This document shows positions 44,720-53,591 of a stretch of DNA of 64,000 bases, piece by piece (position 1 is the stretch's first letter; every line of letters begins with the position of its first letter). The translations under genes were made by a program, and so were the position numbers. The stretch covers positions 1 to 64,000 of the forward strand of contig CAZCST010000001.1 in the NCBI GenBank assembly GCA_964501365.1, given 5' to 3'. A model generated the notes under the pieces. It had not been told where the DNA came from, did not search any database, and saw only the letters and a list, made by a program, of their open reading frames with translations. This DNA is from CAZAMB01 sp964501365. Lineage in GTDB: Bacteria > Planctomycetota > Phycisphaerae > UBA1845.

Positions 44720-45445
44720 ATGGAAAGACTGCGCAAGAGACACTGCGCATTTACGTTGATTGAAATCCTCGTGACGGTTTCCATCATCGGTTTCCTTTTG
44801 GCGGTGCTATTGCCTTCGCTGGGCCGCGCCCGCCGGGCCGCCCAGGGGGCGGTCTGCACGGCCAATATGCGGAGCCTGGCCCTGGCTCAGGTGACGTACG
44901 CCAATACCCAGAACGACATGCTGGTCATCGCAGGGGAAGGGAGCTACGACGTGCAGGGATCGTGGATCGGACTCCTTGAGGAACAGGGCAGCGAAAAACT
45001 GGTTCGCAAATGCCCATTGGACAAGAGCCGGTATTTTGACGAGCCGTTTACTGACTTCAGCGTCCCGGTGATGCGCCAGACAAGCTACGGGTTGAACAAT
45101 TTCGTTTCACCCACCCACACGCCGCTCGGCGCGTTTCCCATTGACCGTCGGTCTCAGATTCGCCGGCCTTGCGACGTTATTCAGTTTGTGGAACTCGCCG
45201 AGGAAGGCAATTACGCTGTCGCGGATCACATCCACGTACAGGAGTTCTACAAACCCCTTACACCCAAGGCCACGCCGGTACGCGTCGGCGTACAAATGCC
45301 CCTTGGGCGGCATGGGGGGAAGGCCAAGGACTGGACCGGAGGGCTGAACTACAGCTTCTTCGATGGCCACGCCGAGGTTTTGCCGCTTCAAAGTGTTTAC
45401 AAGGATCCGAAGCACAATCGCTTCGATCCGTCGTTGACTCCGTAG
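44720..45445 (+). CDS. Pseudopilin-like protein with prepilin N-terminus and H-x9-DG-like end
   Basis: 241 residues from ATG 44720, 8 nt after GGAGG (a TTG precedes in frame). The prepilin signal RKRHCAFTLIEILVTVSIIG is canonical (F-T-L-I-E), with an Ala instead of Gly before the cleavage site. The mature part has LLPSLGRARRAAQGAVCTAN, as in planctomycete pseudopilins, and GGLNYSFFDGHAEVLPL near the end. It is separate from any secretion operon. Confidence 0.87.
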   Translation: MERLRKRHCAFTLIEILVTVSIIGFLLAVLLPSLGRARRAAQGAVCTANMRSLALAQVTYANTQNDMLVIAGEGSYDVQGSWIGLLEEQGSEKLVRKCPLDKSRYFDEPFTDFSVPVMRQTSYGLNNFVSPTHTPLGAFPIDRRSQIRRPCDVIQFVELAEEGNYAVADHIHVQEFYKPLTPKATPVRVGVQMPLGRHGGKAKDWTGGLNYSFFDGHAEVLPLQSVYKDPKHNRFDPSLTP

Positions 45446-45525
45446 GAGGTGGAGAATCCACAGCATTCGGAGTCTCTTTTGTATAGTGAAAACCATTTGC
45501 CGCGAACAGCGGAAAGGAAATTCAA

Positions 45526-46287
45526 ATGAGGGAGATGACAACGGCCATTCCTTCGCTCGTGCTTGCTGCAGTCTGCACGGCGACGGCATCGGCTCATGGG
45601 CCGCAAATTCAGGTCGGAATCCAATCCGGTCAAATCGTCACCCGTGCACTGCTTCCGGACGAGCCATACAACGGCAGCATGACGCCGAATCAACGGGTGT
45701 ACGAAATCCCCATGGCACAGCGAAATCTGAGCGATGCCAACGATGGGTGGTACGCGCAGCCGAACAGTTCGTTTGCGTTCACAGGGCCGGGCATCGCGAC
45801 GGCTCTTGGAGGGTTTGGAACAGGTTCGATTCTGAGCCTCACATTTACAGAAGGCCTGACTATCTGGAATGGTTCGGGATTTGTGGACCCCGGCACGGAA
45901 CAAATGGATGTCTACCGCGGATCGGCGCATGTCGCGGGAGCGATTACGAGCGACGCCGGCCCGCTTCAAAGCTTTAGTTTCACGGCCCTGACCAACACTG
46001 GGGATGAGCACAAGACGGCATTCATTCGCCTGCTGGGCGATGGCGTTTCGCCGAATACCCCCAGCGACGATGGAATCTACCTGTTGGGATTGCAATTGAC
46101 ATCGGACCAGGCCGGCGTTGAGCCTTCCGATCCGTACTACTTTCTACTGAACAAGAATGGATCGGCAGCGGATGCGTCGGCAGCGCTGGCATACGTCAAC
46201 ACGCACATTGTGCCCGAGCCAGAAGCTCTGGGTTACATGGCTATTGTGTTGTGCGGGTTGTTGTTCGTGCGACTACATGTGTCCTGA
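45526..46287 (+). CDS. Secreted PEP-CTERM protein
   Basis: 253 residues; AAAGGA upstream. The signal peptide is about 1-23 (cleavage near ASA-HG). The ectodomain starts HGPQIQVGIQSGQIVTRALL, then FGTGSILSLTFTEGLTIWNG, and has SDPYYFLLNKNGSAADA near the end. It closes VPEPEALGYMAIVLCGLLFV then RLHVS, a PEP-CTERM anchor for exosortase processing. The next gene encodes a related ectodomain with a dockerin-like end instead. Confidence 0.88.
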   Translation: MREMTTAIPSLVLAAVCTATASAHGPQIQVGIQSGQIVTRALLPDEPYNGSMTPNQRVYEIPMAQRNLSDANDGWYAQPNSSFAFTGPGIATALGGFGTGSILSLTFTEGLTIWNGSGFVDPGTEQMDVYRGSAHVAGAITSDAGPLQSFSFTALTNTGDEHKTAFIRLLGDGVSPNTPSDDGIYLLGLQLTSDQAGVEPSDPYYFLLNKNGSAADASAALAYVNTHIVPEPEALGYMAIVLCGLLFVRLHVS

Positions 46288-46355
46288 TTTCGGGCGGCGG
46301 AAACGGGCGTGGGGCAATATGCTCCACCCCTCTGCCACCAAAGCAAGGTGCGTAC

Positions 46356-47252
46356 ATGAAACAAGGCGTAGCATTTACTTCCCTCATTATTCTGAGCCTG
46401 GTTCAAGATGTCTTGGCTCACCCCGGTCCGCGAATATGGATCGACGTAGTAAACGGGAAGGTGACGACCTATGCGGGACCCTATCCGCCGTCCGATCCGG
46501 GCAACTACTTCGCCGAGTACATTTTTTCGCAGGCTCTTTCTGACGAAGGAGATGACGTTTGGACGACAGAGTTCCCCGGCTTTCAAAAGGTTCCCGGCGG
46601 CAACATTCCGGTCGGGAAAAATTTTTCCTACAACATTGTGGGACCGTTGCAATGGTATGACGCGGGCGCGGCCGATCACTGTCCGTTCTTTGAGTCCGTG
46701 TTTGATTCGTTTGCGGACGCTCCGCCGATCCCGCAGATGGCGATCACGAACGAATTGTTCCAGACGCAGTACACGGATGAAGGCTTCGTCCCCGGCAACC
46801 TTGCTTTTACGTACAACGGAGCCGCTGGGGACCACAATCACCTGACGTACACCCTGCTGGGTGACGGACAAGGCCCAGGAGGCGGAGAAAACGGCGTTTT
46901 CGCGTTGGCGCTGCAAATCACCGCGACGGGAATAACCGCCTCGAATACGATTTTTCTTCTACTGGGAAAGAACGCATCGGCGGGCGAACTGGGGCTTGCC
47001 ATGGATGTCATGAGGCATCCACGAGTCGCGCCCGATATGGATTGCGACAGCGACGTGGATTCCTCTGACTATGACTCATTTGAATCCTGTATGAGCGGGC
47101 CCGATCAATTTCTTGCATCGGAGCTGGGTCAATGCCGCCGTGCGGATGCCAACGCCGACGAGAGGCTGGACCTCAGGGATTTTGCGGCACTGCAACGATG
47201 CTTTTCCGGCAGCGGCGTTCCCACCCTGCAAATCTGCGGATATCAGCCTTGA
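46356..47252 (+). CDS. Secreted protein with dockerin-like C-terminus, ectodomain paralogue of preceding gene
   Basis: 298 residues from ATG 46356 with AAGGTG upstream. The signal peptide is about 1-20 (SLIILSLVQDVLA-HP). The ectodomain starts HPGPRIWIDVVNGKVTTYAG, like the preceding protein's HGPQIQVGIQSGQIVTR, and has NTIFLLLGKNASAGELGLAM in place of its FLLNKNGSAADA. The last 65 residues carry two dockerin-type loops (DMDCDSDVDSSDYDSFESCM and ADANADERLDLRDFAALQRC). The pair shows one ectodomain with two different C-terminal fates. Confidence 0.85.
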   Translation: MKQGVAFTSLIILSLVQDVLAHPGPRIWIDVVNGKVTTYAGPYPPSDPGNYFAEYIFSQALSDEGDDVWTTEFPGFQKVPGGNIPVGKNFSYNIVGPLQWYDAGAADHCPFFESVFDSFADAPPIPQMAITNELFQTQYTDEGFVPGNLAFTYNGAAGDHNHLTYTLLGDGQGPGGGENGVFALALQITATGITASNTIFLLLGKNASAGELGLAMDVMRHPRVAPDMDCDSDVDSSDYDSFESCMSGPDQFLASELGQCRRADANADERLDLRDFAALQRCFSGSGVPTLQICGYQP

Positions 47253-47378
47253 GTTCAGTAACCATCTCTTGGAAGGGAGGAACCGCGTTGACCGACCAAC
47301 GCGCTTACGGGCGGCTCAGGCATGGATTATGATAGCGCCGCGACATCGCGATAAGGCGGCGAATCGTGGAGGGACGTT

Positions 47379-47777
47379 TTGAAGGCCGGCTTCGAACCTG
47401 GAATTGTTCGTTCCCTCGAATTGACGGTGACGCTGGAGATGTGTCCGGCGTTCGATGGCGTTGTCGTCCATCGGGTGTATTCGACCTGGTCGGTGGCCCA
47501 TCACTTCGAAATCGCGGCCAGGATGGTTCTGGTCGATTTTCTCGAACCGCATGAGGAGGGCGTCGGGTCGCACGTCAGCGTGGATCACCTGGCCCCCTGC
47601 GCGCTGGGAGGGCAGGTTTGCGTCGAGGCCGAGCTCGTCGAAGTCACCCACACGCGACACATCAAGGTCGTATGCGAGTGCCGCGCGTTCCACGGCGATC
47701 GGTTACTCGCTACCGGACGGCAGGTTCAGGTGGTGATGAATAAAGAGCATTTGAAAAGGTATCTTGAAAGGAGCTAG
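47379..47777 (+). CDS. Hotdog-fold thioesterase, FlK-like
   Basis: 132 residues from a TTG with GGAGGG about 5 nt upstream. The fluoroacetyl-CoA thioesterase FlK uses T42, E50 and H76; here T36, E44 and H70 occur with identical spacings (8 and 26) in STWSVAHHFEIAARM and HVSVDHLAP. The hotdog fold is complete. It probably hydrolyses a small acyl-CoA; the fluoroacetyl specificity cannot be assumed. It overlaps no gene but is 2 bp from the EthD gene, so the two likely form an operon. Confidence 0.85.
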   Translation: MKAGFEPGIVRSLELTVTLEMCPAFDGVVVHRVYSTWSVAHHFEIAARMVLVDFLEPHEEGVGSHVSVDHLAPCALGGQVCVEAELVEVTHTRHIKVVCECRAFHGDRLLATGRQVQVVMNKEHLKRYLERS

Positions 47778-47779
47778 GG

Positions 47780-48082
47780 ATGGTCAAGTTGATTGCCTTG
47801 TATCGCAAACCGGCCGACGTTGCCGCATTCGACAAGCATTACCGTGAAGTACACACGCCGCTGGCGAAAAAAATGCCGGGCCTGCGAAAGCTGGAAGTAG
47901 CCCGCTGCTTTGGCTCCCCCGGCGGCGAGCCCAAGTTCTACCAAGTCGCGGAGATGTACTTCGACAACAAGGAAGCCCTCATGGCCGCCCTCGGCAGTCC
48001 CGAAGGCAAAGCAGCGGGCAAAGACGTGATGGGCTTTGCCGGCGACCTCATTCACATGATGTTCGCAGAAGTCGACGGGTAG
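47780..48082 (+). CDS. EthD-family protein
   Basis: 100 residues, 2 bp after the thioesterase stop, with GGAG in its Shine-Dalgarno. KLIALYRKPADVAAFDKHYR and EVHTPLAKKMPGLRKLEVAR match the EthD ferredoxin-like dimer fold. EthD proteins are small alpha/beta-barrel dimers of varied or unknown function, often linked to degradation pathways. Confidence 0.88.
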   Translation: MVKLIALYRKPADVAAFDKHYREVHTPLAKKMPGLRKLEVARCFGSPGGEPKFYQVAEMYFDNKEALMAALGSPEGKAAGKDVMGFAGDLIHMMFAEVDG

Positions 48083-48096
48083 AGGTCAGCCCCCGC

Positions 48097-48573
48097 ATGG
48101 CCATTCGGATTTCAAAGCTCTCGATCGCCGACGCTAACACCGTATTTTCGTTTGTGCTTCGATTGCTCAACGAACTCGGCGAGGAGAGCGACGACCTGGG
48201 CAAGCTCGACCGGGAGAAAGTGCTTCGTGCCTGGCGGGAGGCCGGTGACCGATTTCACGTCTTGGCTGCCAACGACGACGCGGGTGAGATCGTTGGCTTG
48301 CTCACGCTGAACGAGGCCTTCGCCATCTATGCCAACGGAAAATACGGCGTCATAGACGAAATGTACGTCGTGCCGCACCTGCGTTCATCAAGGGTCGGAA
48401 AGATGTTGATGGACGCAGTGAAGGAGTTGGCCATGGAGCGCCGCTGGACGCGAATCGAAGTCACTGCGCCAGAATCAGATCGGTGGGTACGTACCAGACG
48501 GTTTTATGAGCGGGAGGGATTTACGTTTACCGGGCCGAAGCTGAAATTCCTATTCGACCCACCTGCGAAGTGA
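48097..48573 (+). CDS. GNAT-family N-acetyltransferase
   Basis: 158 residues, 14 bp after the EthD gene. KYGVIDEMYVVPHLRSSRVG with KMLMDAVKELAMERRW is the acetyl-CoA binding part (motif A as R-x2-x-V-G-K), and RFYEREGFTFTG is the C-terminal motif B. Substrate unknown. It seems to end a three-gene operon beginning at 47379. Confidence 0.9.
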   Translation: MAIRISKLSIADANTVFSFVLRLLNELGEESDDLGKLDREKVLRAWREAGDRFHVLAANDDAGEIVGLLTLNEAFAIYANGKYGVIDEMYVVPHLRSSRVGKMLMDAVKELAMERRWTRIEVTAPESDRWVRTRRFYEREGFTFTGPKLKFLFDPPAK

Positions 48574-48596
48574 ATTTTGGATTCAAAAAAAATAGA

Positions 48597-48622
48597 GATC
48601 CGGGCTCGCCGAAACCCGGATC
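48597..48622 (-). terminator. Strong intrinsic terminator reading the minus strand
   Basis: Perfect 8-bp stem GATCCGGG/CCCGGATC with a 10-nt loop. On the minus strand it is followed by TCTATTTTTTTT; on the plus strand there is no T-run. Thus it serves minus-strand transcription, although no minus-strand gene precedes it. It could still act as a weak 3' end for the GNAT operon. Confidence 0.75.
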
Positions 48623-48874
48623 CCCTTGCTTAGCTGCTCCCCCCATTGGGGAGAATAAAAACAGCCTCACATCAGCCTATCGTCCCCTGATGTTCACTGC
48701 TTGAACTACCTAGAGCAGTCTTTGCGCCAGCTTTCAATCCTGAGAATCACGATCGGATGCAAAAGTTGCTGCCGTTCACGCAAGCCCGCTTCAGAGGTAT
48801 AGTTGCGATTCGGTCGCGGCGTGGGGACCGATAACAGTTTTACATCTTAACCGGGTTACGGGGAGCAGTGCTTC
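48623..48874 (-). ncRNA. Candidate minus-strand RNA upstream of the terminator
   Basis: This 252-bp stretch between the GNAT gene and ileS has no coding frame. On the minus strand it contains hairpins CTCCCC-AATGG-GGGGAG, CATCAG...CTGATG and GTTCA-AGCAG-TGAAC directly before a strong minus-strand terminator. I infer a small RNA (6S-like or other). On the plus strand it is also the ileS leader, with GGGGAG about 9 nt before the ATG. Confidence 0.35.
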
Positions 48875-51800
48875 ATGCCTTTTGACAAGGTCGATCCCAA
48901 GGTGGATTTTCCAGCCCTGGAACGCGATATCCTCGCGTTCTGGGAGCGGACCAAAGCTTTTAACAAGCTCCGCGAAATCAATCGCGGCAAGCCCCGCTGG
49001 TCGTTCCTCGACGGCCCAATTACGGCCAACAATCCGATGGGCGTCCATCATGCATGGGGCCGGACCTACAAGGATATTTATCAGCGATACAACGCCTCTC
49101 TGGGTCGCGAACTCCGCTACCAGAACGGCTTCGACTGCCAGGGCCTGTGGGTCGAGGTCGAGGTCGAGAAGGAGCGCGGCTTCACCTGCAAGAAGGACAT
49201 CGAGTCCTACGGGATCGACAAGTTCGTCGAGGAGTGCAAAGCCCGTGCGCGCAAATTCGCGGCCCTGCAGTCGCAGCAATCGCAGCGGCTGGGCTACTGG
49301 ATGGACTGGGACAACTCGTACTACACGATGTCGGACGAAAACAACTACGGCATCTGGGCGTTTCTGAAAAAGTGCCATGAGAAGGGCCTCGTCTATCGTG
49401 GAGTGGATGTCATGCCGTGGTGTCCGCGCTGCGGGACGGGCCTGTCGCAGATGGAGCTGAACGAAGGCTACCGCGAGGTCGGCCACACGTCCGTGTTCGT
49501 GGCCTTCCCGCTGGCAGACAAACCCAATGAAAGCCTCCTCGTATGGACCACGACTCCGTGGACACTCAGCTCAAACGTGGCCGCCGCCGTAAAGCCGGAC
49601 ATGACCTACGTCAAAGTGCGTCAGGGCGATCGCTCGTTCTACATGGGGAAGGGGAATTTTGAGGCCGCCAGAAAGCAGCCCATCGAAAACGCGGAGAAAC
49701 TCAAGGCCCCAAGCCTCATGTCGATCCAGGCGTTGTTCAAGAACAACGGCGCGTTTGAAGTCGTCGAGGAGCTCCCCGGCAAGGCTCTCGTTGGCCGCAA
49801 GTACCAGGGGCCGTTCGACCAACTCGCCGGCGCTGCCGAGGCGGTGGCTGTTCATGCCGTGATCGCGTGGGACGCCGTGACGGAAACGGAAGGAACCGGA
49901 ATTGTCCATATCGCTCCGGGGTGCGGTGCGGAGGACTACGCACTCGGCAGGGAACTGGGCCTGCCGCAAATTGCGCCGCTGCTCGAAGACGGGAAATTCC
50001 GCGCGGATTTCGGATTCCTCTCGGGACGACGATTCGATCAGGTTGCCGACGACGTCGTGGGGGACCTTAAGAAACGCGGACTGCTCTTCGCGAAGGAACA
50101 ATACTGGCACCGTTATCCGCACTGCTGGCGTTGCAAGGACGAACTCGTGTACCGGCTCGTGGACGAGTGGTTCATCAATATGAAGTGGCGCGATGAAATC
50201 ATGGAATCTGCAAAGGGGGCGCAGTGGATTCCGTCGTGGGGTCTGGAGCGCGAGCTGGACTGGCTGCGCAACATGGGCGACTGGATGATTTCGAAAAAGC
50301 GCTACTGGGGTCTCGCGCTGCCCATCTGGGAGTGTCACAAGTGCCGGCACTTTGAGGTCATCGGCGGGCGGGCGGAACTCAAGGCCCGCGCGACAGCAGG
50401 CTGGAAGGAATTTGACGGCAATTCGCCACACCGGCCCTGGGTGGATGCGGTGAAGCTCACCTGCTCCCAGTGCGGCGCCGACGGCATGACGCGCATCAAG
50501 GACGTCGGGAATCCCTGGCTGGACGCCAGCATCGTTCCGTTTTCGACGATGGGCTATTTCTCCGACCGCGAATATTGGAAACAGTGGTTCCCCGCGGAAT
50601 TTGTGGTGGAGGCATTGCCCGGTCAATTTCGAAATTGGTTTTACGCGCTGCTGACCGTGAGCACGATGATGGAGGGTGTTTCGCCGTTCAAAGTGCTCAA
50701 GGGACACGGGCTGGTGCTCGATGACGAAGGCAAGCCGATGCACAAGTCGGCTGGAAACGCGATCGAGTTCAATCAGGCCGCCGACTCGATCGGAGTGGAT
50801 GTGATGCGCTGGCTCTACGCTTCGACTCCGCCGGAGCGAAACGTGCTCTTCGGGCCGCACCATTGCGATGAGGTGCGTCGCGACGTGATCCTGCCGCTGT
50901 GGAATGTGTATTCGTTCTTCTGCAATCTCGCGCGAATTGATGATTTCCAACCAGCAGTACACACGGCCGGGCCGGGCGAACGCTCGCTACTCGACCGCTG
51001 GATCCTTTCCGACCTGAATCGATTCATCGAAACGGCCCATAACGGCTATCGGGAATTCGACGTCGCTCGTGTTTGCAGCGAGGCTCACCGCTTCATCGAC
51101 GTGCTCAGCACCTGGTATGTTCGGCGCTCGCGCCGCCGTTTCTATGGTGAAGGCTGGCCCGCCGACAAGCGCGCGGCGTACGCCACGCTGTACGAAGTGC
51201 TGACGACGTTTACGCGGGCCCTGGCCCCGATTCTTCCCTTCATCAGCGAATCGATGTACCAGAATCTCGTGGCCAACCAGGGCGGCGATCACCAGGAGAG
51301 CGTACACCATGTGCCGTTCCCCGCCGTGAATGCGTCGCTGAAGGACGAATCGCTCTCCTCCTCCGTCGCCGCGTCCATTCGCGTCGTTTCGCTGGCACGG
51401 TCCGCGCGCAAGGACGCGAATTTGAAAATCCGCCAGCCTCTGGCAAAGCTCTTGCTGGTTCCCAGCAGCGACGCCGAGCGCGAGGCCGCGGCTCTCTTTG
51501 AGGGTGACATACTCGAAGAGTTGAATATCAAGGAGATCGAAGTTCGCGATGAACGCGAAGGACTCTACACGCTGGCGGTCGCGCCGAACATGAAAACGCT
51601 CGGCCCGAAGTTCGGCAAGGCCATCGGCGACGCCCGGAAGGTGATCGCCGGCCTCAGTGCCGCGGAGTTGGAATCACGCCTCCATCGCGGGGAGTCCATC
51701 GAAATCAGCGTCCAGGGGGCCGAGGCGGTCATTGCACGCGAAGACCTCTCGATTACCAAGACCTATTCGGCAGACTGGGCGGGCAATTCCGACGGTGCGA

Positions 51801-52102
51801 CGGTTGTACTTTTGGACAGGAGAATCACCCCGGAATTGAAAAACGAGGGATTGGCCCGCGATATTATTCGAAATGTGCAGAATCTAAGAAAGGATGCCGG
51901 GCTGGATATCGCCGACCGCATCCACCTTGGTTTGGTGACGCAGTCGCCGGAGCTGTGCGAAGCGATTCGTCATACGAAAGAGTACATCGCAGGCGAAACG
52001 CTTGCCACGGAAATCCTGGCTGATGCCCCAATCGGCACGACGGCAAAAACAGAGGTCGTCATCGAAGGCCAGAAATTGGTGATCGCACTGGCAAAGGCGT
52101 AG
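48875..52102 (+). CDS. ileS: Isoleucyl-tRNA synthetase
   Basis: 1075 residues. The catalytic domain opens with GPITANNPMGVHHAWGRTYK, where the class-I HIGH box reads HHAW, a variant typical of a clade found in Chloroflexota and planctomycetes. The KMSKS loop is KPMHKSAGN. The CP1 editing domain is present (VWTTTPWTLSSNVAAAV, GTGIVHIAPGCGAEDY). CPRCGTG and C-x2-C motifs (CWRCKDE, CHKCRHF, CSQCGADG) are zinc-type ligands. The anticodon-binding domain ends with a subterminal DUF5915-like part (DRIHLGLVTQSPEL). The catalytic Rossmann residues are otherwise complete. It stands alone. Confidence 0.96.
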   Translation: MPFDKVDPKVDFPALERDILAFWERTKAFNKLREINRGKPRWSFLDGPITANNPMGVHHAWGRTYKDIYQRYNASLGRELRYQNGFDCQGLWVEVEVEKERGFTCKKDIESYGIDKFVEECKARARKFAALQSQQSQRLGYWMDWDNSYYTMSDENNYGIWAFLKKCHEKGLVYRGVDVMPWCPRCGTGLSQMELNEGYREVGHTSVFVAFPLADKPNESLLVWTTTPWTLSSNVAAAVKPDMTYVKVRQGDRSFYMGKGNFEAARKQPIENAEKLKAPSLMSIQALFKNNGAFEVVEELPGKALVGRKYQGPFDQLAGAAEAVAVHAVIAWDAVTETEGTGIVHIAPGCGAEDYALGRELGLPQIAPLLEDGKFRADFGFLSGRRFDQVADDVVGDLKKRGLLFAKEQYWHRYPHCWRCKDELVYRLVDEWFINMKWRDEIMESAKGAQWIPSWGLERELDWLRNMGDWMISKKRYWGLALPIWECHKCRHFEVIGGRAELKARATAGWKEFDGNSPHRPWVDAVKLTCSQCGADGMTRIKDVGNPWLDASIVPFSTMGYFSDREYWKQWFPAEFVVEALPGQFRNWFYALLTVSTMMEGVSPFKVLKGHGLVLDDEGKPMHKSAGNAIEFNQAADSIGVDVMRWLYASTPPERNVLFGPHHCDEVRRDVILPLWNVYSFFCNLARIDDFQPAVHTAGPGERSLLDRWILSDLNRFIETAHNGYREFDVARVCSEAHRFIDVLSTWYVRRSRRRFYGEGWPADKRAAYATLYEVLTTFTRALAPILPFISESMYQNLVANQGGDHQESVHHVPFPAVNASLKDESLSSSVAASIRVVSLARSARKDANLKIRQPLAKLLLVPSSDAEREAAALFEGDILEELNIKEIEVRDEREGLYTLAVAPNMKTLGPKFGKAIGDARKVIAGLSAAELESRLHRGESIEISVQGAEAVIAREDLSITKTYSADWAGNSDGATVVLLDRRITPELKNEGLARDIIRNVQNLRKDAGLDIADRIHLGLVTQSPELCEAIRHTKEYIAGETLATEILADAPIGTTAKTEVVIEGQKLVIALAKA

Positions 52103-52119
52103 GGTGGGCCATGCCCACC
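52099..52119 (+). repeat. GTAGGGTGGGC-type palindromic repeat
   Basis: GTAG followed by the palindrome GGTGGGC-CAT-GCCCACC. It includes the ileS stop codon and is followed by CCTGTCATCCTGAGCC, another widely dispersed intergenic motif. A related element is at 43385-43406. It may act as a 3' hairpin for ileS mRNA. Confidence 0.65.
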
Positions 52120-52225
52120 AACCCCTGTCATCCTGAGCCCCGCAAAGGCTCCCGGTTGATTCGCATGGATGGCTTCTACGCTTCGCTTGGAATAACACGT
52201 TTGCCGTTCTACGATTGATTTGATC

Positions 52226-53419
52226 ATGGCAGGATACCCACCCAATTCCGACGATTGGCGTTACGCACGTCCGATGCGGGGCGGCCCTGCTCCGCGTTCC
52301 AACTGGCTCCTGATGCTGGGAATCTGGACGCTGGTCTTCCTTGTCGTCTGGAACTGGTATCGCTCCGGCAGCCGCGGACCGGTCAATAATCCAAATTATG
52401 AGGCCCGGGCTGTCGCACCGCGCGGTGAATTGACTCCCGAAGAATCTCTGACCATCGACATATTCAAGGAGGCTTCGCCCTCTGTCGTCTATATCATCAG
52501 TACGCAGATGGCGCGGGACCGGTTTTCGCTCGACACATTTCAGATTCCCCGCGGCGCCGGAACCGGCTTCATTTATGACACGGACGGCCACATCGTCACC
52601 AATCACCACGTCGCCGCCGTGGGTCAAAGCTGGCAGGTCACGCTTTCCGACCACTCGCACTGGGATGCGCGGCTCGTGGGCTATGCTCCCGACAAGGACC
52701 TGGCCGTTCTCAAGATCGACGCCCCCTCCAATCTGCTCAAGCCGCTGGCCCTGGGGAGTTCCAAGGATCTCCAGGTGGGACAAAAAGTATACGCCATCGG
52801 AAATCCATTCGGCCTCGACCAATCGCTCACCACCGGGATCGTCAGCGCCCTGGGACGCGAAATCCGCTCCCTGACGGATCGCGCCATCGAAGATGTCATT
52901 CAAACGGATGCCGCGATTAACCCGGGGAATTCGGGCGGTCCGCTCCTCGACAGCGCGGGGCGGCTGATCGGAGTAAACACGCAAATCGCCAGTCCATCCG
53001 GTGCGTCGGCCGGCATCGGCTTTGCAATCCCAGCCGACACCGTGAACCGCATCGTGCCGGAGCTGATTCGCCACGGACGCATTCAGCGCCCCATGCTGGG
53101 CGTCGCGACCTGGCCCGAGAGTACGGCAAGAGGTCTTGGAGTGCGGGGCGTGTTGCTCCGCGAAGTTCAGCCCGGCAGCACCGCTGCGCGTGCCGGGTTG
53201 CGTGGGACGATCCTCGATTCGATGGGCCATCTCGATCAATTGGGCGACTTGATCGTTCGAATCAACGACAGACCCGTCCTGAATCAGGATGACCTCCTCG
53301 ATGCATTGGTGCAATTCGACGTGGGCGATGAGGTCCGTGTCACCTACATCCGCGACGGCGACACGCACACCACGACCGTTCGGTTGCAGGCCCCGGCGGG
53401 CGAGAGCCAACCGGGTTAA
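52226..53419 (+). CDS. HtrA/DegP-like membrane-anchored serine protease
   Basis: 397 residues from ATG 52226 (a TTG two codons earlier is possible). One transmembrane segment at about 27-45 (LLMLGIWTLVFLVVW) anchors a periplasmic part. The trypsin-like triad is H128 (VTNHHV), D158 (DLAVLKI) and S236 (GNSGGP). One PDZ domain follows (RGVLLREVQPGSTAARAGLR, GDLIVRINDRPVLNQDDLLD). It should degrade or chaperone damaged exported proteins. DegS-like regulated proteolysis is possible. It lies between ileS and the convergent TadG/VWA gene. Confidence 0.94.
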   Translation: MAGYPPNSDDWRYARPMRGGPAPRSNWLLMLGIWTLVFLVVWNWYRSGSRGPVNNPNYEARAVAPRGELTPEESLTIDIFKEASPSVVYIISTQMARDRFSLDTFQIPRGAGTGFIYDTDGHIVTNHHVAAVGQSWQVTLSDHSHWDARLVGYAPDKDLAVLKIDAPSNLLKPLALGSSKDLQVGQKVYAIGNPFGLDQSLTTGIVSALGREIRSLTDRAIEDVIQTDAAINPGNSGGPLLDSAGRLIGVNTQIASPSGASAGIGFAIPADTVNRIVPELIRHGRIQRPMLGVATWPESTARGLGVRGVLLREVQPGSTAARAGLRGTILDSMGHLDQLGDLIVRINDRPVLNQDDLLDALVQFDVGDEVRVTYIRDGDTHTTTVRLQAPAGESQPG

Positions 53420-53591
53420 CCCGGAAAGAGAATCGCCCGATCCACCTTCGTTCCGGGCTTACAGAGCCGGGAACGTAAAGCGGACCGAGCGACCCTACCT
53501 TCATCCCTTGTCCTCTCCCCGAACAGGAGAGGCATGATTCAGACCAAATTCGTCACTTCGCTCAGTGCGGCAACATCCGCGCCTTCTGAGA

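Noticed and set aside
48875..49100. HHAW instead of HIGH as a sign of a defective IleRS
   Set aside because: The whole PMGVHHAWG context is characteristic of a known IleRS clade; other active-site motifs are intact.
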